The notes beneath the pieces are model-generated. The model was not told the origin of the DNA and made no database searches. It was given only the letters and a program-made list of their open reading frames with translations. 25,790 bases of DNA from CAZUDO01 sp964618895 (GTDB lineage: Bacteria > Desulfobacterota > Binatia > DP-6): NCBI GenBank assembly GCA_964618895.1, contig CAZUDO010000029.1, positions 1-25,790 on the forward strand. Direction: 5' to 3'. A program made the translations under genes and the position numbers. This document shows, one piece after another, positions 16,161 to 24,607 of the stretch. Each line of letters opens with the position of its first letter. Position 1 is the stretch's first letter.

Positions 16161-16535
16161 ATGGGCCTGGTACGGATCGAGGTAGAGATCGCTCGCCCCG
16201 GACGACGGCCGGCATGGCACGGCGTGGCCGGCGTGCTGGTGGACTCGGGCTCCGAGGTGACCTGGCTCCCCGCCGATACGCTGCGCCGTCTCGGTATCGC
16301 GGTGTTCAAGCGGGACGTCCCATTCCTGATGGCCAACGGGCAACAGATCACCCGGGACGTCGGCATCGCGCTCCTCCGCGCCGGAGCGTTCAAGACGGTG
16401 GACGAGGTGGTCTTCGCGCAGCCGGGCGATCTCACCCTTCTCGGCGCGCGCACGCTGGAAGGGTTCAACGCCGTCATCGACGTGCGCCGTAAGCGCCTCG
16501 TGGCAGCGGGGCCGATGCCGGCGGCGGTCGCGTAG
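16161..16535 (+). CDS. Retropepsin-like (clan AA) aspartic protease family protein
   Basis: The 124-residue protein has the hallmark VLVDSGSEVTWLP with Asp28-Ser29-Gly30, the catalytic triad of single-domain clan AA aspartic proteases that act as dimers. The flap-like region and the second Gly motif (LTLLGARTLEGFNAVID) follow the family layout. Many such bacterial proteins have no tested protease activity. ATG 16161 starts just before the first beta strand; ATG 16137 in frame would add eight basic residues and cannot be excluded. It lacks a signal peptide. It diverges from the DUF4345-like gene and converges with the large di-haem gene across a strong hairpin. Confidence 0.77.
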   Translation: MGLVRIEVEIARPGRRPAWHGVAGVLVDSGSEVTWLPADTLRRLGIAVFKRDVPFLMANGQQITRDVGIALLRAGAFKTVDEVVFAQPGDLTLLGARTLEGFNAVIDVRRKRLVAAGPMPAAVA

Positions 16536-16547
16536 TCGGGGCGAACG

Positions 16548-16578
16548 CCGCCGCGGGGGTGGTCGGGCCCCGCGGCGG
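16548..16578. terminator. Perfect 11-bp GC hairpin between convergent genes
   Basis: Arms CCGCCGCGGGG (16548-16558) and CCCCGCGGCGG (16568-16578) pair perfectly across a 9-base loop. The hairpin fills the 56-base gap between two convergent stop codons. It has no T tract, so it is a terminator-like or RNA-stabilising hairpin rather than a textbook intrinsic terminator, usable from both strands. Confidence 0.55.
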
Positions 16579-16591
16579 ACTCGCGTGCCGC

Positions 16592-19500
16592 CTACGGCTT
16601 CCGGCCCGTGAACTGCTGCGCCGTGTTCTTCGCGATGGTGGACAGGACGGCGTCGAAGCAGCGTGCGTCGCTGGTGAGCACCTGGGCCGTGGCCTGGGCG
16701 TTCGGCGCCTGCAGCGCCGCGGCGATCCCGGTGGGCAGTGCCGTCTGTCCGAAAATGCTGCGGTTCGCGCCCCGGACGACGAGCCGTCCCGTTCCCGTCC
16801 CGCTCTTGGCGACGATGCTCTTCGTCCCGTCGGCGCTGGCGATGGCGTCCTTGTAGGAGTAGCCGGGCGTGTTGATCGTCCGCCAGCACGGCTTGGTGCC
16901 ACAGAGCTGCTGAGCGCGGTCGATGGTCAGGTCGGCCACCAGCGCGTTCGCCTGGTTGTAGATGCACACGTCGTAGCGGGTCGAACCGATCACGGGGCTT
17001 CCGAAGTCGCTCGTGATGACGGTGCCGGTCAACGCCTTGAGCACCACGCGCAGCCGTTCCTTCCCCGGGGTCCGCTCGTCGATCGCCAGCACCGCGTCTC
17101 CCGCGGCGATGCAGCCGGTCCGGGGCGAGGACGGGCAGCCGACCGGGGGCAGCGTGGTGCTGGTGGTGGTGGTCTGTGTGGTGGTCGACGTGGACGTCGT
17201 GGAGGTGGAGGTCGTCGACGGCGTCGTCGTCGATGTCGTCGAGCTCGAGGTGGTCGTGGTGGTCGCGGTCGTGCTGGTCGTCGAGGTGGTGGTGACCGCG
17301 GTCGTCGTGGTGGAGGTGGACGTGGTGGTCGAGGTGGTGGTTGTGACCGTCGACGTGGTCGTGGTCGTCGTCGTGGTGATCGTCGTGGTGGTCGTCGTGG
17401 TGGTCGTCGTGGTGGTCGTGGTCCCCATCACGGGGTCACAGGCGTCGCCGATGCCGTCGAAGTCCGTGTCCAGCTGGCCCGGGTTGGCGACCGCCGGGCA
17501 GTTGTCGTCCCCGTCGCGGTCGCCGTCTTCGTCCCGGTCGATGCCCATGCGGGTTCCGGATCCGGGCGGGGCGCAGGTATAGGTGAGCGGCTGCCCGGCG
17601 GTGGCGGCGAAGCTGCGCAGCAGGGCGTCCGTGATCAGCGATTCCGCGACCCTGTCGCTGGTGAAGGAGCCGCCGGAGTTGCGGACCCACCCGCGCGGCA
17701 CGCCGGCGAGGGTGCCCTTCACGACCACGTCGCACTCGGTGACCGCGCCACCCAGGACCTGCGACGTGAACGCGGCCGCGGCGCGCAGCAGGAGGGTATC
17801 GATGCGGTCGTTTGCGACCGCGGCGTTGGTCGAGTCGAGCGTCACCTGCTGGCCGACGACTGGTGCCAGGTCGGTGTCGAAGGCCAGCATGAACTGCTCC
17901 ATCTGCCGCCGCTGCGGATCGCCGCCATCGAACCCGACACCGCTGTTGTCGTTGAACACGGTGGCGTTGAAGAAGCGGAAGGGCGTGTCGATGCTACCGT
18001 CGTGGAGGACGCCGAAGCCGCGGATCTGATCCCCCTTGTGGGCGTTGTCGCCGGCATTGAGGAACGGCGCGGCGGGCATGCCGAACATGCCGATCTTCTG
18101 ATAGATGTTGCGCAGGTGGGCGATCTTGACGATCTGCTCCTCGTTCTCGAAGCTGGCGTCGCCGTTGGTGCCGAAGAAGCCCTGGCTGGCGTCCAGCGTG
18201 TGGCAGCCGTTGCAGGTGAAGCCGAAGTTCGGCACGTTGACGCCGTCGGCGCGCCGGGTGCCGAGGTAGAAGTTCCGCCCGGCCAGCTGATCGGCCGTCA
18301 GGGTGTTCTCGATCGCCCGGACCGGGTTGGGCGGCAGCGCGATCTGCAGGGCGAAGTTCGTGAACGCCTGCATGCTTGGTGTGCTGGGCATGGTTGCGCG
18401 TCCGAGGAGGCCCGGGAACGCCACGATGAAGTTGTCGAACGAGAGCGCCTCGCCCGTGCCGACGCCGAAGAAGCCGTTGGACCGGTCGCCACGCCAGTGC
18501 ATCGGGCCGCTGTTCACCAGCCCGCGCAGCGTCTGGGTGGTCATGGGGCCCTTCATGGGATGGAACTCGTTGACGGCGGCGCCGCCGTTCACGCTCACCC
18601 CCGCGGCGACCGACAGCTTGATGCTCATGGGGTTGGAGGTGACCACGTCGTCCGGGTTGCCCAGGTCCCACGCGAGCTGGTCCATGTCGCCGAAGGTGTG
18701 GCAGCTGGCACACGACGCCTCGCCGTTCGCCGACGAATCGAAGGCGTCGTAAAGGAACGGCCGGCCGGCCACCACGGACGCGGGCTCCGGGTTGTGGAGC
18801 AGCAGATGGGCGCTCTCGGTGCCGGTGCCGAGGTTGATCACCGACACGCCGTTATCGAAGCGCGTCGAGACGTAGAGCCGGTTGTGGGTCTGGTCGAGCG
18901 CCAGCCCGCCGGGGCCGCCGCCGCTCACGGCCAGGTAGCTCGCGCTCGTGAGGGTGGGATTGAAGGTGTTGTTCTCGAGCGCCGTCGTGTTGAACACCCC
19001 CACCTTGCTCGAGCCGAACGCGGCCACGTAGAGCGTGGTACCGGTGCTGTTGATCGCCATGTCGACCGGGCTGGCGAGGCTGTGCAGCTTGGCCGTCGGG
19101 TCGAACATGGGGTGCCCGAACAGCTTGCTGTAGTCGATGTGCTTGTTCAGATGCCGGGGCTTGACGCTCGCCCCCGACAGGTCGGTCGTATTGGGGTTGT
19201 CGATGACCGTGATCTGGGCCTCCGCCAAGTGCCCCTGCACCGTCGATCCCCCGACGATGCCCGGCCCCTCGAAGCGGGTCTCGTTCCGCGCCTCGGTGTT
19301 GCTGACGTAGAGGTCGCCGTTGGCGGGGTTCACGATCATGTTGAACAGGGTCGTGCCCACGCCCGCGTGGAAGGCGACCTGCGCCAGGGTGGTGGCGTTG
19401 ATGGCGAACACGTCCCGGTCGGGCAGGGTGAAGCGGACGCCGTTGTTCCAGTTGTTGCCGAGCTCGTCCTCCCACTTGCCGGACACTTTGTTGAACTTGA

Positions 19501-20329
19501 CGATCAGGCCCACCTCCGGGGCGGTGATCGCCTGGCCGTTGGTGTTCGGGCCGGGGTTGCCGCCCGGGAGCTGCCCGCCGGCCAGGCCGCCCGGTGACGT
19601 GATCCCGTCGCCGGCGCACGAGCCGACGCCGAACCCGTTGCAGACGGTCCCCTCGCCGATGGTCGTGGTCTGGTTCCCGGTCTGGAATCCGGCCGCGTAG
19701 ACGGTGGTGCCGTCGCTGCTCACCGCGAGGGCGCGGGGCGTATCCGTGAACAAGGTCACGATCGACACGGGCGTGCCGCCGAGCGTGCTGCCGAGGCTCG
19801 TTGCCTCGAAGACCCACACGTCGGCGCGTCCGATGCCCGCCGTGGTGAGCTGGGGATCCCCCGCTCCCGGCACGGCCGCGATCGACAGGTGCCTGCGGTG
19901 CTGGCCGCGGTGGGCGGTGGTGATGAAGGCCCGGGTGCCACCCGGCCCGGCGAAGACGATGTCGCGCGGCTCGTCGCCGACCAGAAGGGTACGCACGACG
20001 CGCGCCGGGCTCGGGCTCAGCGCGACGATCGAGATGCTGTCGGAGAGGTGATTGACCACCCAGGCTTCGGTATTGTTCCGGAACGCGACGGCGACCGGCT
20101 CCATGCCCACCGGCACGGAGCCGGTGTGGGTGAGGCCGGAGACGCCCACGTCGAACAATTCGAGTTGATTGTCGGGGGTATTGACGGCCAGGAGTCGCGT
20201 GCCGTCCGGGCTCAACGCCAGCGGCCGGACCGGTCCCGATTCGAATTCGATGAAGGACACGGCTGCACTGCGGTGCGGCACGGCCAGTGTCAGAACCGTA
20301 GCGACGATGACGGCGACCGATCGGATCAT
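16592..20329 (-). CDS. Secreted beta-propeller / di-haem cytochrome protein with Thr linker and C-terminal module
   Basis: The 1245-residue protein starts at ATG 20329, which opens a signal peptide (MIRSVAVIVATVLTLAVPHR); the frame is open further upstream. Residues 30-500 are a YVTN-type propeller ('LALSPDGTRLLAVN', 'AVSSDGTTVYAAG', 'AINSTGTTLYVAA'). Two haem-c sites, CASCH (540-544) and CNGCH (706-710), are about 166 residues apart, the spacing expected of the di-haem peroxidase/MauG group. Residues 930-965 are Asp-rich (DRDEDGDRDGDDNCP, DTDFDGIGDACDP), as in calcium-binding thrombospondin type-3 repeats. A 90-residue Thr/Ser linker follows, then a 190-residue Cys-containing C-terminal module. 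Two covalent haems imply periplasmic or surface electron transfer; peroxidase activity is not established. It stands alone, divergent from plsB. Confidence 0.87.
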   Translation of the reverse strand: MIRSVAVIVATVLTLAVPHRSAAVSFIEFESGPVRPLALSPDGTRLLAVNTPDNQLELFDVGVSGLTHTGSVPVGMEPVAVAFRNNTEAWVVNHLSDSISIVALSPSPARVVRTLLVGDEPRDIVFAGPGGTRAFITTAHRGQHRRHLSIAAVPGAGDPQLTTAGIGRADVWVFEATSLGSTLGGTPVSIVTLFTDTPRALAVSSDGTTVYAAGFQTGNQTTTIGEGTVCNGFGVGSCAGDGITSPGGLAGGQLPGGNPGPNTNGQAITAPEVGLIVKFNKVSGKWEDELGNNWNNGVRFTLPDRDVFAINATTLAQVAFHAGVGTTLFNMIVNPANGDLYVSNTEARNETRFEGPGIVGGSTVQGHLAEAQITVIDNPNTTDLSGASVKPRHLNKHIDYSKLFGHPMFDPTAKLHSLASPVDMAINSTGTTLYVAAFGSSKVGVFNTTALENNTFNPTLTSASYLAVSGGGPGGLALDQTHNRLYVSTRFDNGVSVINLGTGTESAHLLLHNPEPASVVAGRPFLYDAFDSSANGEASCASCHTFGDMDQLAWDLGNPDDVVTSNPMSIKLSVAAGVSVNGGAAVNEFHPMKGPMTTQTLRGLVNSGPMHWRGDRSNGFFGVGTGEALSFDNFIVAFPGLLGRATMPSTPSMQAFTNFALQIALPPNPVRAIENTLTADQLAGRNFYLGTRRADGVNVPNFGFTCNGCHTLDASQGFFGTNGDASFENEEQIVKIAHLRNIYQKIGMFGMPAAPFLNAGDNAHKGDQIRGFGVLHDGSIDTPFRFFNATVFNDNSGVGFDGGDPQRRQMEQFMLAFDTDLAPVVGQQVTLDSTNAAVANDRIDTLLLRAAAAFTSQVLGGAVTECDVVVKGTLAGVPRGWVRNSGGSFTSDRVAESLITDALLRSFAATAGQPLTYTCAPPGSGTRMGIDRDEDGDRDGDDNCPAVANPGQLDTDFDGIGDACDPVMGTTTTTTTTTTTTTTITTTTTTTTSTVTTTTSTTTSTSTTTTAVTTTSTTSTTATTTTTSSSTTSTTTPSTTSTSTTSTSTTTQTTTTSTTLPPVGCPSSPRTGCIAAGDAVLAIDERTPGKERLRVVLKALTGTVITSDFGSPVIGSTRYDVCIYNQANALVADLTIDRAQQLCGTKPCWRTINTPGYSYKDAIASADGTKSIVAKSGTGTGRLVVRGANRSIFGQTALPTGIAAALQAPNAQATAQVLTSDARCFDAVLSTIAKNTAQQFTGRKP
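17154..17424 (-). repeat. Low-complexity Thr-codon tract (linker of the di-haem protein)
   Basis: About 90 codons of almost pure ACC/ACG/ACT Thr with occasional Ser, Val or Ala appear on the plus strand as GTGGTC/GTCGTG runs. The tract joins the Asp-rich segment to the C-terminal module. It is a typical exposed, possibly glycosylated spacer and is prone to length change by slippage. Confidence 0.9.
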
Positions 20330-20438
20330 GAGGCCCCCCCTTTGCGGGCGCCACCCTATCGGACTGACAGTACGCCCGTCCAGCAATTTCTGGCCATTTG
20401 CCACTGGCGCTCGGCCTGAGGTACCCGGACGCGACCAC

Positions 20439-22823
20439 ATGGACGGGACGCCCCAAGCCCAGCACGCCATGTCTCCCGAGCCCACCTGGCCCGCCGCCGA
20501 TCACCGGCCGGTCGTCTTCCTCACCGACACCGCGAGCCCGCTGGAGCAACGTCTGCTCGCGCGCTGGATCGAGGCTGCCCGGCCCGCGGCGGCCGCGGCG
20601 TCGGAGGCCATCCCCATCCCGTCCTCGCGCCGCCCGCGGCGCGGGCGAGTCGATCCGCGCCTGGAGGCGCGGCTCGCCACCGGCGACGACCCGTTGCTGG
20701 CGCCGCTCCGCGTCGCGTGGGATCCGCCCAACGCCGACGGCGCACGCGAGGTCCGCCTCTCCGACCTGTGGGACTTCGGCGACCCGCGCGATCCCGGGCG
20801 CCTGCGCCAGCGCTGGACGCTGGCCCGGCACCCGGAGCGCTGCCGGATCGTGGTGGGCGAGCCCGCGCCGGTGTCCGACCTGCGCCGCCGCTGGCAACGC
20901 GCCTCGGGGACCGATGCCGCGCACACCACCGGCCTGGCCGAGTTCGTCGCCCACCAGGCGACGCTCACGCTCGAGCGCGCCGACCGCCGCCTCCGGGGCT
21001 CGCGCTACAAGGTGCCGCGCTTCGTGCACGAGGCGATCGTGGCCCGCCCGGCCTTCCGCGGCGGCGTGGCCCGGCTCGCGCGCGAGCTCGCCCGGTCCGA
21101 CGCCGACGTGCTGCGCGAAGCGACGCGCGACCTGCGCGAGATCGCCGCCACGCACAGCCCCTACGTCATCGACCTGGCGGCGCATCTGATCCGCCTGCTC
21201 TACACCCGCGGCTACGAGGGGTTGGTCTACGATCGGCGGCAGCTGGCCGAGCTCTACGCCTTGGCGCAACGCCACCCGGTGGTCTTCCTGCCGACGCACA
21301 AGTCGAACCTCGACCACCTGGTGCTGCAATACGCCCTGCACGAAAACGGCCACCCTCCGAACCACACCGCCGGCGGCATCAACATGAACTTCTTCCCAGT
21401 GGGCCCGCTGGTGCGGCGGAGCGGCGTCTTCTTCATCCGCCGGAGCTTCCGCGACGACGCGGTCTACAAGTTCGTCCTGCGGCAGTACGTCGACTACCTG
21501 GTCGAGAAGCGCTTCCCGCTCGAGTGGTACATCGAGGGCGGCCGCTCGCGCTCGGGCAAGCTCCTGCCACCCATGTTCGGGATGCTGGCCTACGTGGTCG
21601 ACGCCTACCGGCGCGGCAAGAGCGAGGACGTCTTCCTCATCCCGGTGTCGATCGCCTACGACCAGATCCAGGACGTGGGCGACTACGTCGCCGAGCAGCG
21701 CGGCGCGGCCAAGCAGCGCGAGAGCTTCGGCTGGTTCGTCAAGGTGGTGCGCAGCCTGCGCAAGCGGTCGGGGCGCATCCACATCCGCTTCGGCGAACCC
21801 CTGTCGTTGCAGGGCGCGCTCGGGCCGCCGGACCCGTCCGCCGAGCCGGCCGCCGACGAGCAGAACCTGGCGCTGCAGAAGCTCGGCTTCGCGGTGGCGG
21901 TGCGCATCAACCACGCGACGCCGATCACGCCGACCTCGCTGGTCACCATGGCGCTCCTCGGCAGCGCCGATCGCGCGCTCACGGTGGACGAGGTGGCTAC
22001 CAGTCTGGGCAATCTCCTCGACTATGTGCGCCGGCGGCAGCTGCCCACCACCGGCGATCTCGGGCTCGACACGCGCGACGGCGTCCGGCGCGCCCTCGAC
22101 GTACTGGTCGAGAGCGGCGTGGTGGCATGCTTCGCGGAGGGCCAGGACGCCGTCTACCTGCTCGGGGCCGAGCAGCAGATGGCGGCGGCGTACTACCGCA
22201 ACACCATCATCCATTTCTTCGTGAACGGGGCGATCGTCGAGCTGGCGCTCCTGGGCGCGGCCGAGCGGGGCGGCAGCGACCCGGTGGCGACCTTCTGGGA
22301 CGAGGCCATGCGGCTGCGCGACCTGCTCAAGTTCGAGTTCTTCTTCGCCGACCGGGAAATGTTCCGCGGCGACATCGCGGCCGAGATCGCGCTCCACGAT
22401 CCCGCCTGGGAGACGACGTTGGCCGGCGGCGCCGACGCGATGCAGGGGCTCGTGCGGCGCATCCGCCCGCTGTCGGCGCATCGCGTGCTGCGGCCGTTCC
22501 TGGAGGCGTATCGGGTAGTGGGGGACGCGCTCGCGCGCACGGCGCCTGCCACGACGGTCACCGAGCCGGCGTTCATCGCCACCTGCCTCGGGCTCGGCAA
22601 ACAGTACACGTTGCAGCGTCGCATCCACAGTCAGGAGTCGGTGTCGAAGGTGCTGTTCTCGACTGCGCTCCGCCTGGCACGCAACCGCGAGGCGGTCGCC
22701 CCGGGCGGAGCGGATATTGTCGAACGGCGGCGGCTGTTCGCGGAGGAGATCCGGCGCGCCCTCCGGCACATCGACGTGATCAGCGCGCTCGGTGCGGCGC
22801 GGCGGGCGGGGTTGATCCGGTGA
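20439..22823 (+). CDS. plsB: Glycerol-3-phosphate 1-O-acyltransferase
   Basis: The 794-residue protein matches PlsB in length (E. coli 807) and in all four acyltransferase blocks. These are HKSNLD (287-292, catalytic His287 and Asp292), GVFFIRRSF, EGGRSRSGK (366-374) and the VFLIPVSIAYDQI block. The enzyme acylates sn-glycerol 3-phosphate at position 1 using acyl-CoA or acyl-ACP, the first step of phospholipid synthesis, at the inner membrane. The N-terminal 200 residues and C-terminal 250 residues are PlsB-type helical regions. ATG 20439 is the likely start, but ATG 20469 ten codons later is equally possible; neither has a strong ribosome site. It is divergent from the di-haem gene (109 bases between) and is followed after 24 bases by a small gene on the same strand. 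Confidence 0.93.
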   Translation: MDGTPQAQHAMSPEPTWPAADHRPVVFLTDTASPLEQRLLARWIEAARPAAAAASEAIPIPSSRRPRRGRVDPRLEARLATGDDPLLAPLRVAWDPPNADGAREVRLSDLWDFGDPRDPGRLRQRWTLARHPERCRIVVGEPAPVSDLRRRWQRASGTDAAHTTGLAEFVAHQATLTLERADRRLRGSRYKVPRFVHEAIVARPAFRGGVARLARELARSDADVLREATRDLREIAATHSPYVIDLAAHLIRLLYTRGYEGLVYDRRQLAELYALAQRHPVVFLPTHKSNLDHLVLQYALHENGHPPNHTAGGINMNFFPVGPLVRRSGVFFIRRSFRDDAVYKFVLRQYVDYLVEKRFPLEWYIEGGRSRSGKLLPPMFGMLAYVVDAYRRGKSEDVFLIPVSIAYDQIQDVGDYVAEQRGAAKQRESFGWFVKVVRSLRKRSGRIHIRFGEPLSLQGALGPPDPSAEPAADEQNLALQKLGFAVAVRINHATPITPTSLVTMALLGSADRALTVDEVATSLGNLLDYVRRRQLPTTGDLGLDTRDGVRRALDVLVESGVVACFAEGQDAVYLLGAEQQMAAAYYRNTIIHFFVNGAIVELALLGAAERGGSDPVATFWDEAMRLRDLLKFEFFFADREMFRGDIAAEIALHDPAWETTLAGGADAMQGLVRRIRPLSAHRVLRPFLEAYRVVGDALARTAPATTVTEPAFIATCLGLGKQYTLQRRIHSQESVSKVLFSTALRLARNREAVAPGGADIVERRRLFAEEIRRALRHIDVISALGAARRAGLIR

Positions 22824-22847
22824 GGTGAGGCGAGGGAGCGAGACTCC

Positions 22848-23336
22848 ATGAGACGAAGACGCCCGTACGTGGCCTCGCTCGACCAGGTGCGGATCACACG
22901 CAACGGCGACGAGGCCGTGATCGAGTACGCCGACGAGAAGGTCTGGCCGACACACTTCATGCTCGGGTCCGAGGTACAGCGCATGACCGACCAGGAGATC
23001 CTGGACCGGTGGAACGAGTGCGTGCTGGCCCAGCAGGAGGTCGCTGCCCAGTACGAGCACGTGGCAGTCGAGATCCCGCCCGGGAAGCCCCAGATCGAGT
23101 ACTTCGCCAGGGGCGGCCACTGGACGCCGCGCGGGGATGTACTTCGCTGCGTGGTGCATGATGGTGGCCCCGACGGCGAGCCCACGATCGACATCGACGA
23201 CCACGAGCTGTCCTGGGAGGAGTTCGGACGGCTGCTCACCACCTACGCCGGTTGGGGGGTGCGGATCGTGTGCGTCCCCGATGATGAGCTGCACGAGACG
23301 CCGCGCATCGAGGTGCGGGAGCCGGAGCGGAAGTGA
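22848..23336 (+). CDS. Small conserved-looking protein of unknown function
   Basis: The 162-residue protein is not recognised. It is soluble and acidic, with no signal peptide, no membrane segment and no clear motif. Its N-terminal half contains VRITRNGDEAVIEYADE and 'MTDQEILDRWNE', and its C-terminal half ends in an acidic stretch. Start ATG 22848 has a GGGAG about 9 bases upstream. It lies 24 bases after plsB on the same strand and is probably co-transcribed with it. Codon use fits its neighbours, so it is likely real. Confidence 0.7.
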   Translation: MRRRRPYVASLDQVRITRNGDEAVIEYADEKVWPTHFMLGSEVQRMTDQEILDRWNECVLAQQEVAAQYEHVAVEIPPGKPQIEYFARGGHWTPRGDVLRCVVHDGGPDGEPTIDIDDHELSWEEFGRLLTTYAGWGVRIVCVPDDELHETPRIEVREPERK

Positions 23337-23685
23337 CGGCTCGCGCGTCGGGCCCACCGCCCGTCGCCGTCGTGTCGCGGGGCATGGCGTGTGTGCCTGG
23401 GTGCGGGGTGATCGTTTCGGACGGACGCGAGGCGCTCGGGTGTGGGACAAAGGCTACGGGTGGCGACTCCCCCGCAAAGGGGGTGGCTTACTTCATGGGC
23501 TCTTCCGGGTCGGATGTGGGTGGCCGGGGGGCGCCGGTGGACGGGACGCGCCCACCGCCGGGCGCGGGTGGGGGGCCAGGTGGACCGACGACGGCGACTT
23601 GGGCCGGGGCATGCGGCGCCGACGCGAACCCCCGCGCGGCGCTCGGGGGTGAGGCCGTATGGATCGCCGTGACGATGTGCCGCGA
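23337..23685. other. Gene-free GC-rich stretch with small hairpins
   Basis: No credible gene is seen. The only long open frame (from 23333, overlapping the previous stop) is Gly/Ala/Pro-rich low complexity without a domain. Two small inverted repeats are visible: CCCCC/GGGGG around a GCAAA loop near 23469-23483, and CCCACC/GGTGGG near 23551-23571. They could be transposase-associated palindromes or terminator remnants. No tRNA or known riboswitch could be matched. Confidence 0.5.
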
Positions 23686-23712
23686 TTGACATGGGAGCAA
23701 GCTTGCTATAAT
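23686..23712 (+). promoter_or_regulatory. Consensus promoter of the RAYT gene with 12-bp palindrome
   Basis: A perfect TTGACA (23686-23691) and a perfect TATAAT (23707-23712) are 15 bases apart; shifting to TAATAT gives 17. Between them lies the perfect palindrome AGCAAGCTTGCT (23696-23707). The ATG follows 16 bases after the -10, with no ribosome site, so the leader is very short. Confidence 0.7.
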
Positions 23713-23728
23713 ATGTGCCCGTTTCGAG

Positions 23729-24403
23729 ATGGCGCGCCCGTTGCAAACGACCTTCACCTTCCGCTCCTGGGGTGGCGCGCGCCGGGGTGCGGGCCGCCCG
23801 CCCGCGCCCGGGCGGCGCCGCGTCCCCCATCGGGCGCGCCCGCCGCATGATCGGCACTGCCCGGTGCACGTTACCCTGCGCGCGGCCGCGGGCGTACCGT
23901 CCCTCCGGGGCGCGGGGGTGTTTGGCGCGCTGCGCACCGCCCTGCGCGCGTCCTCGGTCGCTGGCTTCCGGGTGCTGCAGTTCAGTGCGCAACGGGACCA
24001 CGTCCACTTGGTGGTCGAAGCCGACGCGCCGGCGCGCTTGGTCCGCGGCGTGCAGGGCCTCATGATTCGCGTCGCCAAGGCGGTGAACCGCGCGTGCGGT
24101 CGCCACGGCCGCGTGTGGGGCGACCGCTATCACGCGCGACGGCTCGCGTCGCCGCGCGAGGTCAGGGCTGCGCTCGTGTACGTCCTCCAGAACTTCGCCA
24201 AGCATCTCCCCGGCGTCCGTGGGACGGATCCGTGCTCGTCTGCGGCGTGGTTCCACGGCTGGCGTACGCCCTTGGGGCCGCCGCCGGGCCCCTCGCCGAT
24301 CCGGGCGCCACGCACCTGGTTGGCGCGCGTGGGCTGGCTCCGGCACGGCCGGCTCCGAGTCGACGAGGCCCCCCGCGGTGCACGCGCTGCGAGCGGTCCG
24401 TGA
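23729..24403 (+). CDS. REP-associated (Y1/HUH) tyrosine transposase, RAYT type
   Basis: The 224-residue protein has the Y1-transposase (IS200/IS605-like, TnpA-REP) core. The HUH metal site lies in QRDHVHLVVE (His91, His93). VQGLMIRVAKAVNR and VWGDRYHARRL follow, with a candidate nucleophile Tyr151 in ALVYVLQN. The N-terminus GGARRGAGRPP and HCPVHVTLR are typical of this group. Such proteins nick and join single-stranded DNA at hairpins and are usually single-copy domesticated enzymes. ATG 23729 sits just downstream of a strong promoter. The C-terminal 40 residues are Pro/Arg-rich and poorly conserved-looking. It lies about 200 bases from the CRISPR array. A link between them is unproven. Confidence 0.85.
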   Translation: MARPLQTTFTFRSWGGARRGAGRPPAPGRRRVPHRARPPHDRHCPVHVTLRAAAGVPSLRGAGVFGALRTALRASSVAGFRVLQFSAQRDHVHLVVEADAPARLVRGVQGLMIRVAKAVNRACGRHGRVWGDRYHARRLASPREVRAALVYVLQNFAKHLPGVRGTDPCSSAAWFHGWRTPLGPPPGPSPIRAPRTWLARVGWLRHGRLRVDEAPRGARAASGP

Positions 24404-24519
24404 CGGACGCGCGGTCGGCGGCCGGTCGAGGCCAGAACCACCTGACATTCGGAAGAGCCACTTCATGATCTGCGGCGAGGCATGCGGCGCAGCGCTTCCA
24501 CGCGGCGCTCGCGGAGGAG

Positions 24520-24607
24520 ATGTGAGTCAGTGGGATGATGCGGTGATGGGAAAGATAGGCAGAATCCAGTTCGGAACAACGGCTTCCTATTGAGAGCCTC
24601 TCTCCTC
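24520..24607. other. Comparatively AT-rich flank at the left end of the CRISPR array
   Basis: Bases 24541-24600 are 52% GC by count, well below the roughly 70% of the coding regions. No gene is apparent here or in 24404-24519. It could be a leader in one orientation or a relic of transfer. Confidence 0.45.

Noticed and set aside
17413..17425. 13-base identity with CRISPR spacer 12 (25477-25489)
   Set aside because: It falls in the low-complexity Thr tract; such GTGGTC strings recur by chance, and the rest of the spacer does not match.
18852..23450. 1532-codon minus-strand open frame opposite plsB and through the di-haem gene
   Set aside because: It runs across two well-supported genes in other frames and has His/Arg/Ala-rich composition with no motif; a GC-driven artefact.
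23455..23500. Resemblance to a cyclic-di-GMP (GEMM) riboswitch core (GACAAAGGCTACGGG)
   Set aside because: The partner helix and the expected upstream AAACC segment are absent, and the site is more than 200 bases from the next start codon.
23333..23689. 118-codon open frame after the 162-residue gene
   Set aside because: Gly/Ala/Pro/Thr low complexity, no ribosome site, no domain; long open frames are expected by chance at this GC content.
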